DNA from: Fragilaria radians
Lineage: Eukaryota > Bacillariophyta > Fragilariophyceae > Fragilariales > Fragilariaceae
DNA length: 17,254 bases
NCBI GenBank assembly: GCA_900642245.1
Contig: CAAAJI010000090.1
Span: 158,933-176,186 of the forward strand
Direction of reading: 5' to 3'
Part shown: positions 17,159 to 17,254 of the stretch, piece by piece
Layout of the letters: the number at the start of each line of letters is the position of its first letter
How positions within the stretch are numbered: position 1 is the first letter of the stretch
Notes under the pieces: generated by a model
The model's input: only the letters and a program-made list of their open reading frames with translations
Databases searched by the model: none
What the model was told of the DNA's origin: nothing
Translations under genes and position numbers: made by a program

Positions 17159-17254
17159 TGACGTATCCCTAATCTTGTCAAAGATATGATTCTCGCAGAC
17201 CAACAAAGCATAAGGATCAGGGTCTGACATACCTTGAGTTAAGTTCATTAAGAT
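17154..17254 (+). repeat. Second copy of repeat R1 (tRNA-like, degenerate)
   Basis: 17154-17220 matches the minus strand of 8814-8880 with about 11 mismatches by eye. It includes CAAAGATATGAT and AAGCATAAGGATCAG. The B-box position reads GAGTTAAGTTC, 8 of 11 bases like the GAGTTCGATTC of the other copy. It interrupts the copia RT. The window ends inside it. Confidence 0.6.

Noticed and set aside
1..17254. CRISPR array, bacterial operon or phage genes
   Set aside because: No regularly spaced repeats, ribosome binding sites or phage-type genes were seen. Everything points to a eukaryotic nuclear region.

Overview
The window looks like a piece of AT-rich nuclear DNA from a diatom or a related stramenopile with a secondary plastid. 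Three things point there: (i) the one clear host gene carries a hydrophobic signal segment followed by a Phe at the expected cleavage site and a Ser/Thr-rich linker, the layout of a diatom plastid presequence; (ii) its intron is short (63 bp) with GT-AG borders; (iii) the copia-type elements resemble the copia class I know from diatoms. The species cannot be told from the sequence.

Layout. 1-about 405: part of a long terminal repeat (LTR). An inverted copy lies at about 10586-11158 and a diverged relative at about 1609-1995. 2882-4321: an intact two-exon gene for a KsgA/Dim1-family rRNA adenine dimethyltransferase, probably plastid-targeted. 4903-5824: a gene-like but unrecognised stretch; its last part (5436-5824) splices cleanly through a 47-bp intron. 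6390-9870: decayed DNA on the minus strand, with a broken unrecognised ORF (6552-7150), two separate 3' halves of a Ty1/copia pol gene (7455-8500 and 8990-9860) and several tRNA-like modules. 11159-14480: a Ty3/gypsy element on the minus strand (gag zinc knuckle, protease, RT, RNase H, integrase), broken by frameshifts, stops and an integrase deletion. Its 3' LTR is probably the 10586-11158 repeat. 14690-17158: a Ty1/copia element on the plus strand with gag, a scrap of the protease-to-integrase region and the first half of RT. It is head to head with the gypsy element and ends in a repeat that also occurs at 8795-8880.

The window is therefore one housekeeping organelle gene, and perhaps one unknown gene, in a graveyard of retroelements. 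No retroelement is intact, and no copia copy here retains the RT YxDD box. The more unusual signals are the chain of conserved small palindromes in the LTR, the tRNA-like modules lying downstream of coding remnants in the same orientation, and the A8/ATGA gag-pol overlap of the gypsy element. I did not find a clear new multi-gene system.
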